Source: Vibrio ruber DSM 16370
GTDB lineage: Bacteria; Pseudomonadota; Gammaproteobacteria; Enterobacterales; Vibrionaceae
NCBI RefSeq assembly: GCF_900163965.1
Contig: NZ_FULE01000025.1
Span: 38,713 to 102,712, forward strand
Length of the DNA: 64,000 nt
Direction: 5' to 3'
Shown here: piece after piece, positions 49,463-58,021 of the stretch
Layout of the letters: every line of letters begins with the position of its first letter
How positions within the stretch are numbered: position 1 is the stretch's first letter
The notes under the pieces: model-generated
Told to the model about the DNA's origin: nothing
The model's input: only the letters and a program-made list of their open reading frames with translations
Databases searched by the model: none
Position numbers and translations under genes: made by a program

Positions 49463-50143
49463 TTACCCTTTACGTTGATAGCAACGTTCAGGACGACCAA
49501 CCGTTCCATAATTGACATCTGAGATGAGTTCTCCGGTACCATTCAAATACTCCAGATAACGTCTGGCAGTCGTTCGGCTTGCTCCGATCTGTTCTCCGGC
49601 CTCATCCGCAGTCAGCGAAACATTATCTTGAAAAAGCTTGCGGATTTTATCTAAAGTCACAGCATCAATACCTTTCGGGAGTTTCTCCACATTTGTTGTT
49701 GATACGACGGCTGAACTGGAAAGCATTTTATCCACTAGCCCCTGATCAAGGCCGCCCGCTTCCGTTAACTGTTGTCGTAACAGCTGGTACTTTTGCATGG
49801 CTGACTCAAGACGGGAGAACACCACCGGTTTCAGTAAATAATCAACCACGCCATAACGCATTGCCTGCTGTAATGTTCCGACATCTCTCGCTGCTGTGAT
49901 CAAAATGACATCACACTGATCTTGATTGTTTCTCGACTGCTGCAAAATATCCAGCCCGGTACCATCCGGCAGGTAAACATCCAGAAGTATCAGGTCCGGT
50001 TCAAGCAATGACAATTGCATCTCAGCCTCAAGTTTATTGGTTGCAATGCCGACAACGTCAAACCCACCGATCTGTTCTAAATAACGCTGATGAAGCTGAG
50101 CAATCACCAGATCATCCTCAATAATCATGACTCTGGTATTCAT
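49463..50143 (-). CDS. CitB/DcuR-family response regulator paired with the tct-linked kinase
   Basis: Response regulator of 226 residues, the second of its type in the window. Receiver with MIIEDDLVIAQLHQRYLEQIGG, phosphoacceptor D55 in LILLDVYLPDGTGLD, and DYLLKPVVFSRL. The C-terminal helix-turn-helix is IGASRTTARRYLEYL, ending VGRPERCYQRKG. Its start overlaps the kinase stop by four bases (ATGA). The pair is divergent from tctCBA and probably activates it in response to a tricarboxylate. Not the OmpR-type TctD of Salmonella. Confidence 0.92.
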   Translation of the reverse strand: MNTRVMIIEDDLVIAQLHQRYLEQIGGFDVVGIATNKLEAEMQLSLLEPDLILLDVYLPDGTGLDILQQSRNNQDQCDVILITAARDVGTLQQAMRYGVVDYLLKPVVFSRLESAMQKYQLLRQQLTEAGGLDQGLVDKMLSSSAVVSTTNVEKLPKGIDAVTLDKIRKLFQDNVSLTADEAGEQIGASRTTARRYLEYLNGTGELISDVNYGTVGRPERCYQRKG

Positions 50144-51756
50144 ATCAATGGTTCCTTGGGCAAATAAACCGTCATTCTTGTACCATTTCCTTTCTTATCG
50201 AACATATCCAACTGCCCGTGGTATCTGTCTGTCAACTGTTGCACCAGAAACAGCCCGACACCTCGCCCCTGATGGCTTTTACTTGATACGCCTCTTTCTG
50301 TCAGTATATCAACACTGACCCCATCCGGCAGACCACATCCTTGATCATCAACTTCCAGAATGATTTCATTCCCATAATCACTGATCGAAACATCAATAAT
50401 ACGTCGTTCATACGCAATATGTTTAATTTGCCGTACCGATGTCAATACCGCTTCAAAGGCATTGTCAATTAAATTGCCCAGTATGGTCACAACATCTTCA
50501 GCATGGAGGTGCTCAGGTAAGGCATCCAGTTTTGTCCCTTCTTCAACCCGAAGCTCTAGCGATAATTCCCGTGCCCGTTCACTTTTACCCAGCAACATAC
50601 CTGCGATCAATGGATCTTTAATCGCACCGCGCAAAAATTCGATCAATGCCTGATAATGTTCGGTCTCCTGACCAATCAGCTGTTGAACGGCTTCCAGTTC
50701 TCCCATTTGAACTAACCCGCTGATCGTATTTAGCTTATTTCTATGTTCATGCGTCTGCGAACGCAATAACTCCGCATAAGCTTTCGTTTGGGAAAGTTGC
50801 TCGGTTAAGTCGTTGATTTCATCACGCAGCCGGAAACTGGCAACGGCACCGACGACACGCCCGTCGACAACAATCGGGCTTCGGTTAGCAATCAGCCATT
50901 GATGATTGAGATACAACTCAATATCACTATCGGTTCGCCCGGTTTCCAACAAGGTGTAGAGATTGCTGTCATGTAGCGAATCAGTTAATAAACGATTCAG
51001 CGCCTTGCTTTTATCAATCCCGAGAATTTTGCAGGCACTCCGGTTGATCGAACGAAGGTACCCCTTTTCATCAATACTCAAAATGCCTTCTTTTAATGTA
51101 CTCATCGTGACATCGAGCTCTCCGTAGAGACGGCCGATCTCTTCAGGCTCAAAACCTAAAATTGCTTTTTGAAAACGTCGGGAGATGTAGCCGGAGATGA
51201 GTCCATTTACAATCACTACCAGCACCACAATAATCAATAGATAATGCAGATAAGGTTCAACCCTATCTTGTAACCGTTCAATCAGATAGCCAACTGACAC
51301 CACACCAATAATATGACCGGAAGCGTCAACGACAGCGGATTTCCCCCGTACAGAACGGCCTAAAGAACCGTGCGCAAAGGAGATATAAGACCGGCCTTCC
51401 CGCAGGGCTTGCTGATTATCTCCGCCAACCATCGGCAGACCAATCCGCTGATTCAAAGGGTGAACCAGTCGAATCCCCTGGCGATTGCCGATGACGATAA
51501 ATGCAGCACCAATCATATAAGTCAGATCGCGATAATATTGTTGCTGGCTGGTATCTTCCTGACGAATCATTTCAATGACGGCCGGGGATTCAGACAAGAA
51601 TTTAGCGACGCGCAATGCCTTCTGCCCCATGTCTTCTTCTTGCTGATGGCGAATATAGGAAAAACCGGCCAATGCCAGAATCAGTAACTCAACGAGCCCT
51701 GAAAACGTCATGATGATCAACATCCGTTTACGGAAACTAATCTCATTCCATGTCAT
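50140..51756 (-). CDS. CitA/DcuS-family sensor histidine kinase linked to tctCBA
   Basis: Membrane kinase of 538 residues with the same layout as CitA: TM1 about 13-35, periplasmic PASp about 40-170, TM2 about 175-195, cytoplasmic PAS, kinase. The periplasmic domain keeps GIRLVHP and VRGKSAV, the arginine/histidine and arginine/lysine pairs that bind citrate in Klebsiella CitA. H-box THEHRNKLNTISGLVQMG; N-box LGNLIDNAFEAVL; G-boxes VDDQGCGLPDG and GRGVGLFLVQQ. A strong GGAGG precedes the start. It likely senses citrate or a related tricarboxylate brought in by the divergent Tct transporter. Confidence 0.92.
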   Translation of the reverse strand: MTWNEISFRKRMLIIMTFSGLVELLILALAGFSYIRHQQEEDMGQKALRVAKFLSESPAVIEMIRQEDTSQQQYYRDLTYMIGAAFIVIGNRQGIRLVHPLNQRIGLPMVGGDNQQALREGRSYISFAHGSLGRSVRGKSAVVDASGHIIGVVSVGYLIERLQDRVEPYLHYLLIIVVLVVIVNGLISGYISRRFQKAILGFEPEEIGRLYGELDVTMSTLKEGILSIDEKGYLRSINRSACKILGIDKSKALNRLLTDSLHDSNLYTLLETGRTDSDIELYLNHQWLIANRSPIVVDGRVVGAVASFRLRDEINDLTEQLSQTKAYAELLRSQTHEHRNKLNTISGLVQMGELEAVQQLIGQETEHYQALIEFLRGAIKDPLIAGMLLGKSERARELSLELRVEEGTKLDALPEHLHAEDVVTILGNLIDNAFEAVLTSVRQIKHIAYERRIIDVSISDYGNEIILEVDDQGCGLPDGVSVDILTERGVSSKSHQGRGVGLFLVQQLTDRYHGQLDMFDKKGNGTRMTVYLPKEPLI

Positions 51757-52030
51757 ATGTACCTCCGGAAAAGAAGCCGTACATTAACACTTATCTAACA
51801 TTGTTAAGAGGAATAAGACCAATAACTGTGATTGATTCAACGCATTACGCATCATGACCAATATGAACAAAATATATTTAATGCTCTTTATTCTCTTTTA
51901 TCACCATAAACAGGACAAATAATTAACATTTGTATAACTTTTGTCATGCAATCGCGAATGAAGTGATCCATCAATACAAACAATAAAGCGAATAAAGCAT
52001 CAATTGCACACTGCAAAAGGAACGTGAATT
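51757..52030. promoter_or_regulatory. divergent control region between the second two-component system and tctCBA
   Basis: About 270 AT-rich bases containing promoters for both directions. No palindrome as clean as that in the citC/citS region was found, and no -10/-35 pair could be named with confidence. Confidence 0.5.
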
Positions 52031-52999
52031 ATGAAGCAACTGAAAACCCGCCTGATCATATCCATGCTCACCGCTGGCTTTTCCATCAACGCACTCGCAG
52101 CAAATATTGAAGAAATCCACTTTCTGGTTCCCGGTGGTGCCGGTGGTGGCTGGGACATGACCGCACGAGGCACAGGTGATGTACTGTACAAATCCAAACT
52201 CATTGATAACGTCTCTTTTCAAAATATGTCCGGTGGCGGTGGCGGAAAAGCAATCGCTCATCTGATTGAAACCGCAGACCGCCAGCAAGATACCCTGATG
52301 GTTAACTCCAGCCCCATCGTCGTCCGCTCCCTTTCCGGTGTTTTCCCTCAGTCGTTTCGAGATATGACCCCTGTCGCTTCCATTGTGTCTGATTACAGTG
52401 CCATTGTTGTGCGTGCCGACTCAAAATATAAAACGTGGAAAGATATCGTTGCCGACTTCCAAGACAATCCACGGAAAGTCAAGATTGCAGGGGGTTCAGC
52501 CCGGGGAAGTACCGATCATCTGGTCGTTGCAGAGGCATTCAAGAATGAAAATTTCGACCCGAGAGCGGTTCGTTACATCGCATATGATGGCGGGGGTAAA
52601 GCAATGGCCGCCCTACTATCGGGAGAAACACAACTCCTCTCAACCGGTTTAGGTGAAGTACTGGAAATGTCAAAAGCAGGACAAATCCGAATTATAGCTG
52701 TCACTGCACCTGAACGGTTACCTTCAGCTCCCCAGATTCCGACGTTAACCGAATATGGCAACTCAACGGTTTTTGCTAACTGGCGTGGTTTCTTTGCAGC
52801 GCCGGGAGTCAGCAAAGAAAAAGTCGCGGAGTGGGACAACGTGCTGGAAAAAATGTACCAGACCCCGGAATGGAAAACACTTCGGGATCGCAACGGTTGG
52901 GTTGATAACTATAAACCCGCGCCAGAATTCAATGCATTTCTTGAAAAACAGGAAAAGCAGATGGGAACCCTGATGCGTGAATTAGGTTTTATCCAATAA
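52031..52999 (+). CDS. tctC: tripartite tricarboxylate transporter, periplasmic binding protein
   Basis: Solute-binding receptor of the tripartite tricarboxylate transporter, delivering citrate or a similar acid to TctAB. Signal peptide at residues 1-23 (ending NALAA). The mature start IEEIHFLVPGGAGGGWDMTARG is the family hallmark. GGSARGSTDHLVVAEAF and YDGGGKAMAALLSGE form the ligand pocket region. The 322 residues are typical. AAAAGGAA precedes the ATG. First gene of tctCBA. Confidence 0.95.
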   Translation: MKQLKTRLIISMLTAGFSINALAANIEEIHFLVPGGAGGGWDMTARGTGDVLYKSKLIDNVSFQNMSGGGGGKAIAHLIETADRQQDTLMVNSSPIVVRSLSGVFPQSFRDMTPVASIVSDYSAIVVRADSKYKTWKDIVADFQDNPRKVKIAGGSARGSTDHLVVAEAFKNENFDPRAVRYIAYDGGGKAMAALLSGETQLLSTGLGEVLEMSKAGQIRIIAVTAPERLPSAPQIPTLTEYGNSTVFANWRGFFAAPGVSKEKVAEWDNVLEKMYQTPEWKTLRDRNGWVDNYKPAPEFNAFLEKQEKQMGTLMRELGFIQ

Positions 53000-53025
53000 C
53001 TTTCCTGCAACCGGAATACCAACTG

Positions 53026-53088
53026 TCATATACAGGTTTTTGCTGAATCCTTTGTTGCGATTCCCCCGTCCAGGCAGCCTGTATATGA
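53026..53088. other. inverted repeat enclosing most of the tctC-tctB gap
   Basis: TCATATACAGG (53026-53036) and CCTGTATATGA (53078-53088) are perfect 11-bp inverted arms separated by 41 bases. Such an mRNA structure between binding protein and membrane subunits could set their ratio or protect the tctC message. Confidence 0.6.
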
Positions 53089-53115
53089 CCCCCTCATATC
53101 CAATGGAGTAGGATA

Positions 53116-53613
53116 ATGTCTACTAAAATGAACTCACTGCTCTCAAGTGAAAATTTGTTATGTCGGGACAGAGTCGGCGCATTAATCTTTCTCGTATTTT
53201 GTCTGGTCTATGGTTACCAAACCTTTAATATTCCACTGTTTCCCGGAGATGAATACGAACCCTTCACCGCCAGAACATTACCGATCTTGCTCACTTACAT
53301 CGGCATCATTCTGTCCGTTGCGCTGCTCGTCACCGGACAACCCGATGAAAAAAGTGGTGCCGTCCTCTACTTCAACTGGAAATTGCTGATCAAATTCCTG
53401 CTGTTAATGACACTTTATGGCATCGGGCTGACCTATGTCGGATTTGTGATCGCCACAACGCTCTTTCTGGCTGTCGGGTTTTATCTGTTAGGTGAACGAC
53501 GTAAAAAAGTGCTGTTCGGGGCGTCATTCCCCTTTGTCTTAAGCTTTTATCTGTTGCTGACCCAAGGTCTGGATATCTATCTGGAACCCGGTGTCATTTT
53601 CACCATCTGGTAA
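53116..53613 (+). CDS. tctB: tripartite tricarboxylate transporter, small membrane subunit
   Basis: Small subunit of 165 residues with four predicted membrane helices (about 20-40, 55-75, 90-120, 125-155). The family is poorly conserved, but DRVGALIFLVFCLVYGYQT at the N-terminus and the position between tctC and tctA identify it. GGAGTAGG precedes the ATG. Ten bases separate it from tctA. Confidence 0.9.
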   Translation: MSTKMNSLLSSENLLCRDRVGALIFLVFCLVYGYQTFNIPLFPGDEYEPFTARTLPILLTYIGIILSVALLVTGQPDEKSGAVLYFNWKLLIKFLLLMTLYGIGLTYVGFVIATTLFLAVGFYLLGERRKKVLFGASFPFVLSFYLLLTQGLDIYLEPGVIFTIW

Positions 53614-53623
53614 GGAGACTGCA

Positions 53624-55153
53624 ATGTTAGATGGAATTCTTCAGGGACTCAGCACAGCAGTCCTGCCGATGAACCTGATGATGGTTGTCGTCGGCTGCTT
53701 TGTCGGCACATTTATCGGTATGCTACCGGGATTGGGGCCAATTTCAGCAATTGCGTTGATGATCCCGATTACTTATGGATTAGAACCCTCTTCCGGGCTG
53801 ATTTTGATGGCGGGCGTCTACTACGGGGCAATATTCGGGGGCTCAACCTCATCGATCTTGATCAATGCACCGGGTTGCTCATCAACTGTCGTGACCGCTT
53901 TTGACGGCTATCCGATGGCTCAGAAAGGGCAAGCGGGCAAAGCTCTCGCACTGGCGGCCTACTCTTCTTTTACGGGCGGGACTCTCTCCGCAATCATGTT
54001 GCTATTTGCAGCACCGGCACTCGCCACTGTTTCACTCAGTTTCCAGTCAGCCGATTATTTTGCACTAATGTTAGTCGGTCTCTCTGCTGTGGCTGCTTTT
54101 GCCGGCAAAGGACAAGTATTGAAAGCATGGATGATGACCGTATTAGGACTGATGCTCTCTACCGTTGGAATCGATAAAGGTATTGGCGTTGAGCGATTTA
54201 CCTTTGGTTTAACCGATCTGATGGACGGATTTAGCTTTTTGATGCTGGCGATGGCAACATTTGCTTTAGGTGAAACCTTAATGGGAATCCTGAAACCAGA
54301 TACTGATTCGAGTCAGACTGAAACTCAGAAAATGAGTGAACTGGGCAGTATGAAGATCAATAAAGAAGAGTTTAAAGAAGCAGCGCCAGTTGCTATTCGC
54401 TCTTCTATTCTTGGCTTCTTTACCGGAGTTTTGCCCGGTGCCGGTGCAACCATCGCTGCATTCCTCAGCTATGGTATGGAACGGAATCTGGCTCCGAAAG
54501 AAAAGCGCGATTTATTTGGCCATGGTTCGCTCCGTGGGCTCGTTGCTCCGGAATCGGCTAACAATGCCTCTTCCAGTGGTTCATTCGTGCCATTACTGAC
54601 GCTCGGTATTCCCGGTTCAGGTACAACTGCAATCATGCTGGGTGCATTGATTGCTTATGGTATTCAGCCAGGGCCGCGCTTGTTTGTTGAGCATCCGGAT
54701 GTATTCTGGTCTGTGATCATTTCTATGTATTTTGGCAATATCGTACTGATTATTCTGAATCTGCCACTGATTCCTTATATTTCACGCTTACTTGCCGTCC
54801 CGAGAACTGTACTACTGCCGATGATTCTGTTTTTCTCTATTACCGGTGTCTATCTCGTATCATTCAACACGATGGATGTTTTCATCATGATTTTGATCGC
54901 GATCGGTGCCATCCTGCTGCGACTTGCGAATTTCCCACTGGCGCCCTTATTACTTGGATTTATTCTCGGCGGGCTTATGGAAGAAAACCTCAGGCGAGCC
55001 CTGATGATCAGTGATGGCGAACTTAGTTTTCTCTGGGAACGCCCTATTACTTTCACATTCACATCACTGGCGGTGTTATTACTCATCAGCCCACTGCTCA
55101 GTCTTGTTTTCAGTCATCTGAAAACACGAAAAGCCTCATTACGTCATTCTTGA
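53624..55153 (+). CDS. tctA: tripartite tricarboxylate transporter, large membrane subunit
   Basis: Large permease subunit of 509 residues with about 12 membrane segments. TctA signatures are GTFIGMLPGLGPISAIALM, GAIFGGSTSSILINAPG, GFFTGVLPGAGATIAAFLSYG and VAPESANNASSSGSFVPLLTLGIPGSGTTAIMLGAL, split here for length: VAPESANNASSSGSF, then LTLGIPGSGTTAIM. The ATG at 53624 follows AAGGAGA; an upstream in-frame codon within tctB is unlikely. Last gene of the operon, followed by a terminator. Confidence 0.95.
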   Translation: MLDGILQGLSTAVLPMNLMMVVVGCFVGTFIGMLPGLGPISAIALMIPITYGLEPSSGLILMAGVYYGAIFGGSTSSILINAPGCSSTVVTAFDGYPMAQKGQAGKALALAAYSSFTGGTLSAIMLLFAAPALATVSLSFQSADYFALMLVGLSAVAAFAGKGQVLKAWMMTVLGLMLSTVGIDKGIGVERFTFGLTDLMDGFSFLMLAMATFALGETLMGILKPDTDSSQTETQKMSELGSMKINKEEFKEAAPVAIRSSILGFFTGVLPGAGATIAAFLSYGMERNLAPKEKRDLFGHGSLRGLVAPESANNASSSGSFVPLLTLGIPGSGTTAIMLGALIAYGIQPGPRLFVEHPDVFWSVIISMYFGNIVLIILNLPLIPYISRLLAVPRTVLLPMILFFSITGVYLVSFNTMDVFIMILIAIGAILLRLANFPLAPLLLGFILGGLMEENLRRALMISDGELSFLWERPITFTFTSLAVLLLISPLLSLVFSHLKTRKASLRHS

Positions 55154-55165
55154 TGTTGTTATACA

Positions 55166-55188
55166 GCCCGGCATAGCCGGGCGTTTTC
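55166..55188 (+). terminator. Rho-independent terminator of tctCBA
   Basis: A perfect 7-bp stem GCCCGGC/GCCGGGC (55166-55172 with 55176-55182), 3-nt loop, followed by GTTTTC. Confidence 0.8.
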
Positions 55189-55301
55189 AAAGATAATAGT
55201 TTTACTTTTTTTTAACAATTTCATTCTCTTCCATCGAACCAAACGTAACTTCCTGCTATGATGATAAAAAATGCTCGTTATCTCGTTATAGGGAAACCTA
55301 C

Positions 55302-57197
55302 ATGCATACAGAATTATTGGAAATTAAACAATTTTTTGCCCAATATCCACCATTCAACGAGTTTGAAGATTCAGTCCTTGAAGAGATCATTCAACAGATA
55401 GAAATCACCTATTTCCGCAAAGGAACACCGATCATTCAAAACGGTGGTGAAATTCAGGAATTGTTTATGATCCGAAGTGGCGCTGTTGAAGTCTACCGAC
55501 GCAAAGGTGAACTCTATAACCGCCTTTCACAAGGTGACCTGTTTGGGCAGATGGGATTACTCACTAATAACAAAGTGGTTTTTCCTGTCACCGCGATTGA
55601 AGATACATTGGTTTATCGGATTCCTGAATCCACCTTCCAGTCTTTGTATGATAACTATGAAGTCTTTGCTGATTTTGTCGAAGTGAATGATAAAACCAGA
55701 CTGCGCCATGCTGTTTCCAGCACCGTAGAAACCAACGATCTTTCTACCGCCAAAGTTAAAAATTTGCTAACCGGGGAAGCTGTCTGGATTTCTCCGGAAA
55801 CATCGATTCATGAAACCGCGCAAAAAATGGCTGAAGAAAATGTCTCGGCCCTGCTGATTTTAAATACAGAACAACCCGCAGCGGATTGCCATGATGACAA
55901 ACCTCAGTTAGGGATCATTACTGACAGAGATCTTTGCAGCCGGGTACTGGCGAATGCCATTTCTCCGCAACGCCCAATCCGTGAAGTAATGACAACCGAG
56001 TTGCTGACGCTTGATCATAACGCTTATGTTTATGAAGCGATGATGGTGATGTTACGGCACAAAATTCATCATTTACCAATCCTGAAAGAGAACAAACCAT
56101 TAGGGATACTCGAAACGACCGATCTGGTTCGTTATCAGTCCCAGAACTCACTGTTATTAGTCAGTAGTATATTCCATCAAAATAGTGTTGATGATTTGGT
56201 TACCATTGCCGAGCAGGTGAAAGATAGTTTTGTTCGTCTGGTCAATGAAGATGCCAATGCACATATGATCGGAACAGCGATGTCAGTCATCGGCAGAAGT
56301 TTTAAACAACGGATTATTGAGCTGGCGGAAGCGGAATATGGCCCACCACCAATCCCCTACTGTTTTCTGGCACTCGGCTCAATGGGAAGGGATGAACAAC
56401 TGGTGGTGACCGATCAGGATAACGCGATCATTCTCGACAATCGTTATGATGCGAACAAACATGACGCTTATTTCAGTAAACTCTCTCAGTTTGTCTGTGA
56501 TGCTCTTGCACGCTGCGGCTATAGCTATTGCACCGGTGGGATTATGGCTACGAATCCGATTTGGCGGATGACCCGTCAGGAGTGGGAAGCTTGCTTCTCC
56601 GATTGGATAGATGATCCGAATCCCAAAGCCTTGTTGAATGCATCCATCTTTTTCGATCTGGATGGCGTCTATGGACAAACGCGTTGGGCAGAACAACTCA
56701 ATCGCTTTATTGTCAGACGTGCTCAAAGAAGCCCGCGTTTCCTTGCCTGTCTGGCACGGAATGCGTTAAACCGTACACCACCACTGGGATTTTTCAAAAA
56801 CTTTGTGATGGAAAAAGATGGCCGACACAACAACTCGATCAACCTGAAACGACGGGGAACAGCACCACTGGCAGATGTTATTCGGGTTCATTCCCTTGCG
56901 ATCGGCTCACATGCGAAAAATTCGTTTGAGCGACTGGATGATATTATCGAATCCGGTCTGCTTCCCAAAGGTGGTGGTGAAAACCTCCGAGATGCGCTTG
57001 AATTTATTTCAATGGTGCGTATACGCCATCAAGCCTACGATGTTGAGAATCGCATTGAGCCGGATAACAATATTGAGCCGGAAAATCTCTCGGACTTTGA
57101 ACGACGGAACCTGAAAGATGCATTTCAAATTTTGAGCAATGCGCAAAACTTTTTGAAATATCGTTATAAAGCCAACAGTTCACCACGTTCATCATAA
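55302..57197 (+). CDS. cNMP-binding / CBS / DUF294 nucleotidyltransferase protein
   Basis: Cytoplasmic regulatory protein of 631 residues. Domains in order: cyclic-nucleotide-binding-like domain (about 15-125, with LSQGDLFGQMGLL), paired CBS domains (about 150-285, with LGIITDRDLCSRV and LGILETTDLVRY), a GlnD-like nucleotidyltransferase domain (about 340-460, with LGSMGRDEQLVVTDQDNAII), and a C-terminal helical DUF294 domain. The nucleotidyltransferase acidic residues look intact. The next gene starts four bases after the stop, so the two are co-transcribed. Related pairs often lie beside acetate-uptake genes in other gamma-proteobacteria; here they follow a tricarboxylate transporter. Target unknown. 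Confidence 0.92.
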   Translation: MHTELLEIKQFFAQYPPFNEFEDSVLEEIIQQIEITYFRKGTPIIQNGGEIQELFMIRSGAVEVYRRKGELYNRLSQGDLFGQMGLLTNNKVVFPVTAIEDTLVYRIPESTFQSLYDNYEVFADFVEVNDKTRLRHAVSSTVETNDLSTAKVKNLLTGEAVWISPETSIHETAQKMAEENVSALLILNTEQPAADCHDDKPQLGIITDRDLCSRVLANAISPQRPIREVMTTELLTLDHNAYVYEAMMVMLRHKIHHLPILKENKPLGILETTDLVRYQSQNSLLLVSSIFHQNSVDDLVTIAEQVKDSFVRLVNEDANAHMIGTAMSVIGRSFKQRIIELAEAEYGPPPIPYCFLALGSMGRDEQLVVTDQDNAIILDNRYDANKHDAYFSKLSQFVCDALARCGYSYCTGGIMATNPIWRMTRQEWEACFSDWIDDPNPKALLNASIFFDLDGVYGQTRWAEQLNRFIVRRAQRSPRFLACLARNALNRTPPLGFFKNFVMEKDGRHNNSINLKRRGTAPLADVIRVHSLAIGSHAKNSFERLDDIIESGLLPKGGGENLRDALEFISMVRIRHQAYDVENRIEPDNNIEPENLSDFERRNLKDAFQILSNAQNFLKYRYKANSSPRSS

Positions 57198-57201
57198 AAA
57201 C

Positions 57202-57924
57202 ATGCTAAAAAAATTATTGAAAGCCCCCAGTATTGACTGGCAAAAAAAATATCAACTCAAACAGAAACGGGTCACGCACCCGTCTCTCAATTATTTCTAT
57301 CAACAATTACTGCCGGATGCAGACACCCCGATTGAGGAAATCGAGTTTCTGGCGCTTGATTTTGAAACCACGGGACTGAATCCAGCCAAAGATGAAATCG
57401 TGACAATAGGAGCCGTCCCTTTTACCTTGGATCGCATTAAATTGAGTCAGTGTAAACATTGGCTGGTAAAACCTCGTCGTCCTTTGAAAGAATCTTCCAT
57501 CATTGTGCATGGTATTACGCATACGGACATCATGGATGCACCAGATTTAAACGAGTTTCTTGATGAAATTCTGCACCTGATGGCAGGAAAAGTGATCGTC
57601 GTCCATTACTACCCGATAGAACGTCAGTTCCTTGATCAAGCACTGAAAAAGAGAATTAAAGAAGGAATTGAGTTCCCGGTTGTAGATACCATGAATATCG
57701 AAGAACGAGTTTTGCTTCAGCAATCCGGTGGTATTCTCAATCTGATGAATAGTTTTAAGAAAAAACCGTCAGTGCGATTGGGAAATACGAGAGAACGTTA
57801 CGGGCTACCACTCTATCCACTGCACGATGCCCTACTTGACGCTCTTGCTACCGCTGAGCTGCTTCAGGCACAGATTGCCAATCATTATGCCCGCACTCAG
57901 GCAATCAGTGATTTTTGGATATAA
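57202..57924 (+). CDS. DEDDh 3'-5' exonuclease (DnaQ/PolC-like)
   Basis: Exonuclease-fold protein of 240 residues. ExoI motif ALDFETTGLNPAKDEIVTIG with the two acidic residues, ExoII around IVHGITHTDI and HYYPIERQFLD, and ExoIII HDALLDALATAEL with the catalytic histidine and aspartate. The N-terminal 45 residues are an extra basic, helical segment. It is not the replicative epsilon subunit, which has other neighbours; the consistent pairing with the DUF294 protein suggests nucleotide- or RNA-related regulation, which is inference. Confidence 0.9.
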   Translation: MLKKLLKAPSIDWQKKYQLKQKRVTHPSLNYFYQQLLPDADTPIEEIEFLALDFETTGLNPAKDEIVTIGAVPFTLDRIKLSQCKHWLVKPRRPLKESSIIVHGITHTDIMDAPDLNEFLDEILHLMAGKVIVVHYYPIERQFLDQALKKRIKEGIEFPVVDTMNIEERVLLQQSGGILNLMNSFKKKPSVRLGNTRERYGLPLYPLHDALLDALATAELLQAQIANHYARTQAISDFWI

Positions 57925-57970
57925 ATCTCTTCTCCAGCACGACCAATATATTGGCTAAAATATTCCCGAT

Positions 57971-58001
57971 AAAAAAGAAGCCGGCATACGCCGGCTTCTT
58001 T
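57971..58001. terminator. bidirectional terminator between the exonuclease and BCCT genes
   Basis: A perfect 11-bp stem AAGAAGCCGGC/GCCGGCTTCTT (57975-57985 with 57990-58000), 4-nt loop, with T-runs on both strands. Confidence 0.88.
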
Positions 58002-58021
58002 CATAACATTCGAACTCACAA

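Noticed and set aside
49463..51756. Calling the second two-component system TctD/TctE
   Set aside because: TctDE belongs to the OmpR/EnvZ type; these proteins have CitA/DcuS and CitB/DcuR domain layouts.
57202..57924. DNA polymerase III epsilon subunit (dnaQ)
   Set aside because: Has DEDDh motifs but an extra basic N-terminus and is paired with a DUF294 protein rather than rnhA.
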